NCBI GenBank assembly: GCA_004764695.1
Contig: SMSO01000007.1
Coordinates: 1,371,270 to 1,435,269, forward strand
DNA: 64,000 nucleotides
Reading direction: 5' to 3'
From: Schizochytrium sp. TIO01
Lineage: Eukaryota; Sar; Bigyra; Thraustochytrida; Thraustochytriidae
Each line of letters starts with the position of its first letter. Within the stretch, counting starts at the first letter, position 1. The translations under genes were made by a program, and so were the position numbers. Shown here piece by piece: positions 62,386 through 64,000 of the stretch. Under the pieces are notes generated by a model, which did not search any database, had not been told where the DNA came from, and was given only the letters and a program-made list of their open reading frames with translations.

Positions 62386-64000
62386 ATGGGCGCCTCGTTC
62401 TCGTCGTCATCGCAGGGTGCCGCTCCATCATCTCGGCGCACGTCGTCCTCGTTGGACCTCTCGGGAGGGACTGGCACCTTTGATGGAGATGGGAACACCG
62501 CTGTGGGCCGGCAATCGCCAACGCTAACGCTACTGCACCTGGCACGACAGCAGTCTAGTGCCGGCCTGAAATCCTCTTCATTTCTGCCTAGGCACGGCCG
62601 CTCTGGAACTAATGCTGCCAACGAAGATTATCCCAGCGCTGCTGGAATCCTCGCGACGCCTCGCGGATCGAGAGGAAGGCGACTGCTCCCTTCAAGCAAA
62701 TCCTATTCTTCAGGTCTTCCCGCTCTTAATTATAACGCCACAAACTCGCAATCAAACCCGAAACAACACTCGCAAACAAATTCTCAGTTGAACTCAAACC
62801 TTTTTCAACATCAGAGCTCAAAATCCAGCTCAAGACCTAGCTCTAGCTCCGGGTTTACGCATAACCAGAACCAGAATGCTGACTCGCATGGCCTCGTGGC
62901 TTTGGAGCACGCTGCAGGATTTCTTGGCGAAGGAGGTCTTCACGGGGCTCGCGGAAGTTTGTCAAATTCTGGAAACGGAGGAGTGATGAATACAAAGAGG
63001 TTGGACAAAATGACAACGCCCAAAGGCAGTTTCAAGGCGACTGACCAGCACATTCAATTGCAAATGCCATTGCAACAGGCCCATATCCAACCAAATGGAG
63101 GGGCGCATCTGGGAATGGAGACCGGGGTAGATACAGGTCGAAGAGCGGCAAGTCTAGACGATATGACGTTTCCGCTAGTTGTTTCAGATTTGATCAAAGC
63201 GCTCGTTGAAGTGCATTCAATCAAGGATTGCCTGATTGAATACTTCGATGGTCTTAGGAGAGGCGATGTAGAAAGGTCAAGACTTTCCATAGCAGCGGAA
63301 GTGTCCAGGAACTGTAACTTGAATAACCAATTCTGGTCAGAATTATCAAGTGTGCTGACTTACTATTTGACTGCAGAGAAATTGCTCACTTCACTGGAAT
63401 TTGCCAATAAAAAAGACAAACTCCATTCCACCATCGACATGCTTGAAAGGTCCATCAAGGGAATTACACGTCTTCTTGATGCCCAAATTGTCGCCTGCAG
63501 TGCACAAGAACGCAAACCTGCCGAACCGCACAGTGCGCGTTTTGAACCGTGGCAATTTGGTGGGCCCGGGTTTGCTGAAAGCTTCGACGAAGTTAACGTC
63601 ATGGCCTCAGCATCTTCTGCTTCGGCGGTGCGAGCAGACGATATTAATCCAGCTATGCTGGCGCGCATAAATTCGGAAGAAGCTAGGCATTCGCAGGTGC
63701 TTGCGCAAGTTTTCCTTTCTTCAGATCAGAAACGCATTGTTAGCACGCAGCCTGTCAAAGGTGCTCTCGAGGACTACGCCACCATCTTCTCTAAGATCAG
63801 CCAACTCTTCAAGACTCGACTTGCTACTTGCCAAATGTATGAGCGCATCACAACCGACCCAACTTCTTTGCCGCTAGCAAGTTTGAGTGTCAGTCCAGCC
63901 TGGCGTGACCAATTGGGCTTTCAAGAGACTTTGGAGGGGTCTAGTGGCAACAAAATGCTGCAAGATCTTATTGACAATGGCTTCGCAGAGCTCGAAGCAC
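62386..64000 (+). CDS. partial Ser/Asn/Gln-rich protein, continues past the window edge
   Basis: The frame is open from the ATG at 62386 (CACGATGGGC) to the last base, giving at least 538 codons with no stop. The first ~260 residues are low-complexity: Ser-rich (ASFSSSSQGAAPSSRRTSSS), then Asn/Gln/Ser-rich. From about residue 265 (FPLVVSDLIKALVEVHSIKD) the protein becomes ordered-looking and helical, with repeated hydrophobic heptad-like spacing around LTYYLTAEKLLTSLEFANKK and YATIFSKISQLFKTR. I recognise no family. Short competing ORFs in other frames are ignored. Confidence 0.75.
   Translation, partial: MGASFSSSSQGAAPSSRRTSSSLDLSGGTGTFDGDGNTAVGRQSPTLTLLHLARQQSSAGLKSSSFLPRHGRSGTNAANEDYPSAAGILATPRGSRGRRLLPSSKSYSSGLPALNYNATNSQSNPKQHSQTNSQLNSNLFQHQSSKSSSRPSSSSGFTHNQNQNADSHGLVALEHAAGFLGEGGLHGARGSLSNSGNGGVMNTKRLDKMTTPKGSFKATDQHIQLQMPLQQAHIQPNGGAHLGMETGVDTGRRAASLDDMTFPLVVSDLIKALVEVHSIKDCLIEYFDGLRRGDVERSRLSIAAEVSRNCNLNNQFWSELSSVLTYYLTAEKLLTSLEFANKKDKLHSTIDMLERSIKGITRLLDAQIVACSAQERKPAEPHSARFEPWQFGGPGFAESFDEVNVMASASSASAVRADDINPAMLARINSEEARHSQVLAQVFLSSDQKRIVSTQPVKGALEDYATIFSKISQLFKTRLATCQMYERITTDPTSLPLASLSVSPAWRDQLGFQETLEGSSGNKMLQDLIDNGFAELEA

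Overview
This looks like nuclear DNA of a unicellular, intron-poor eukaryote. The families present are eukaryotic (CD36/LIMP-2, CRT-like transporter, voltage-gated K+ channel, SNM1/PSO2 nuclease, FSP1-like oxidoreductases, class II tRNA-Leu without an encoded CCA). Genes are mostly single long ORFs separated by 1-4 kb spacers full of microsatellites. TAA, TAG and TGA all act as stops. My best guess is a stramenopile, perhaps a thraustochytrid (Labyrinthulomycete); this is inference from gene content and style, not from a marker gene.

Layout. 0-14.3 kb: a possible small spliced gene (230-506), an alpha/beta hydrolase, a CRT-like transporter, an FSP1/AIFM2-like NAD(P)H oxidoreductase with a Gly/Trp-rich tail, and a membrane-anchored His-rich protein (11936-14303). 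I rebuild the last as one gene with a 94-nt intron; it carries motifs resembling PHM/DBM copper monooxygenases. 14.3-17.9 kb: a repeat field with (GAA)n, a perfect 16-bp hairpin abutting about 43 copies of AAAC, a 797-bp tandem duplication, an element present again in inverted orientation at 35.3-36.1 kb, and a dispersed 300-bp repeat. 18.2-19.5 kb: a second FSP1-like paralogue.

21.1-40.4 kb is the centrepiece: four co-oriented paralogues (A-D, all minus strand) of a secreted modular protein. Each has a signal peptide, a VWA domain with a MIDAS motif, a PAN/Apple-like Cys module, Pro/Thr linkers and one to four LamG/ConA-like modules. A (21103-24273) and D (36742-40401) have long coding 48-bp minisatellites. 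B (28184-29884) and C (32706-34405) are short, and C is broken by a 1-nt deletion. The ATG-proximal block is the same in all four, and A and D share about 1.1 kb of upstream DNA. Displaced pieces of 5' and 3' flank lie elsewhere in the window without a coding body. Together this looks like a locus that is duplicating, swapping modules and recombining.

44.6-64 kb returns to single-copy genes: a CD36-family protein, a conserved uncharacterised DPYGWF/GRRS protein, a K+ channel with a divergent cyclic-nucleotide-binding-like domain, an SNM1/PSO2 nuclease with an apparent 1-nt frameshift, tRNA-Leu(AAG), a 939-aa orphan with an F-box-like start and Cys4-type motif, and a Ser-rich ORF that runs off the right edge.

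The genes do not form a pathway. The only clear functional grouping is the VWA-PAN-LamG array, probably surface or extracellular-matrix adhesion proteins. Several of the longest ORFs begin at GTG or TTG only because the reading frame is open further upstream; I moved those starts to the first well-placed ATG.
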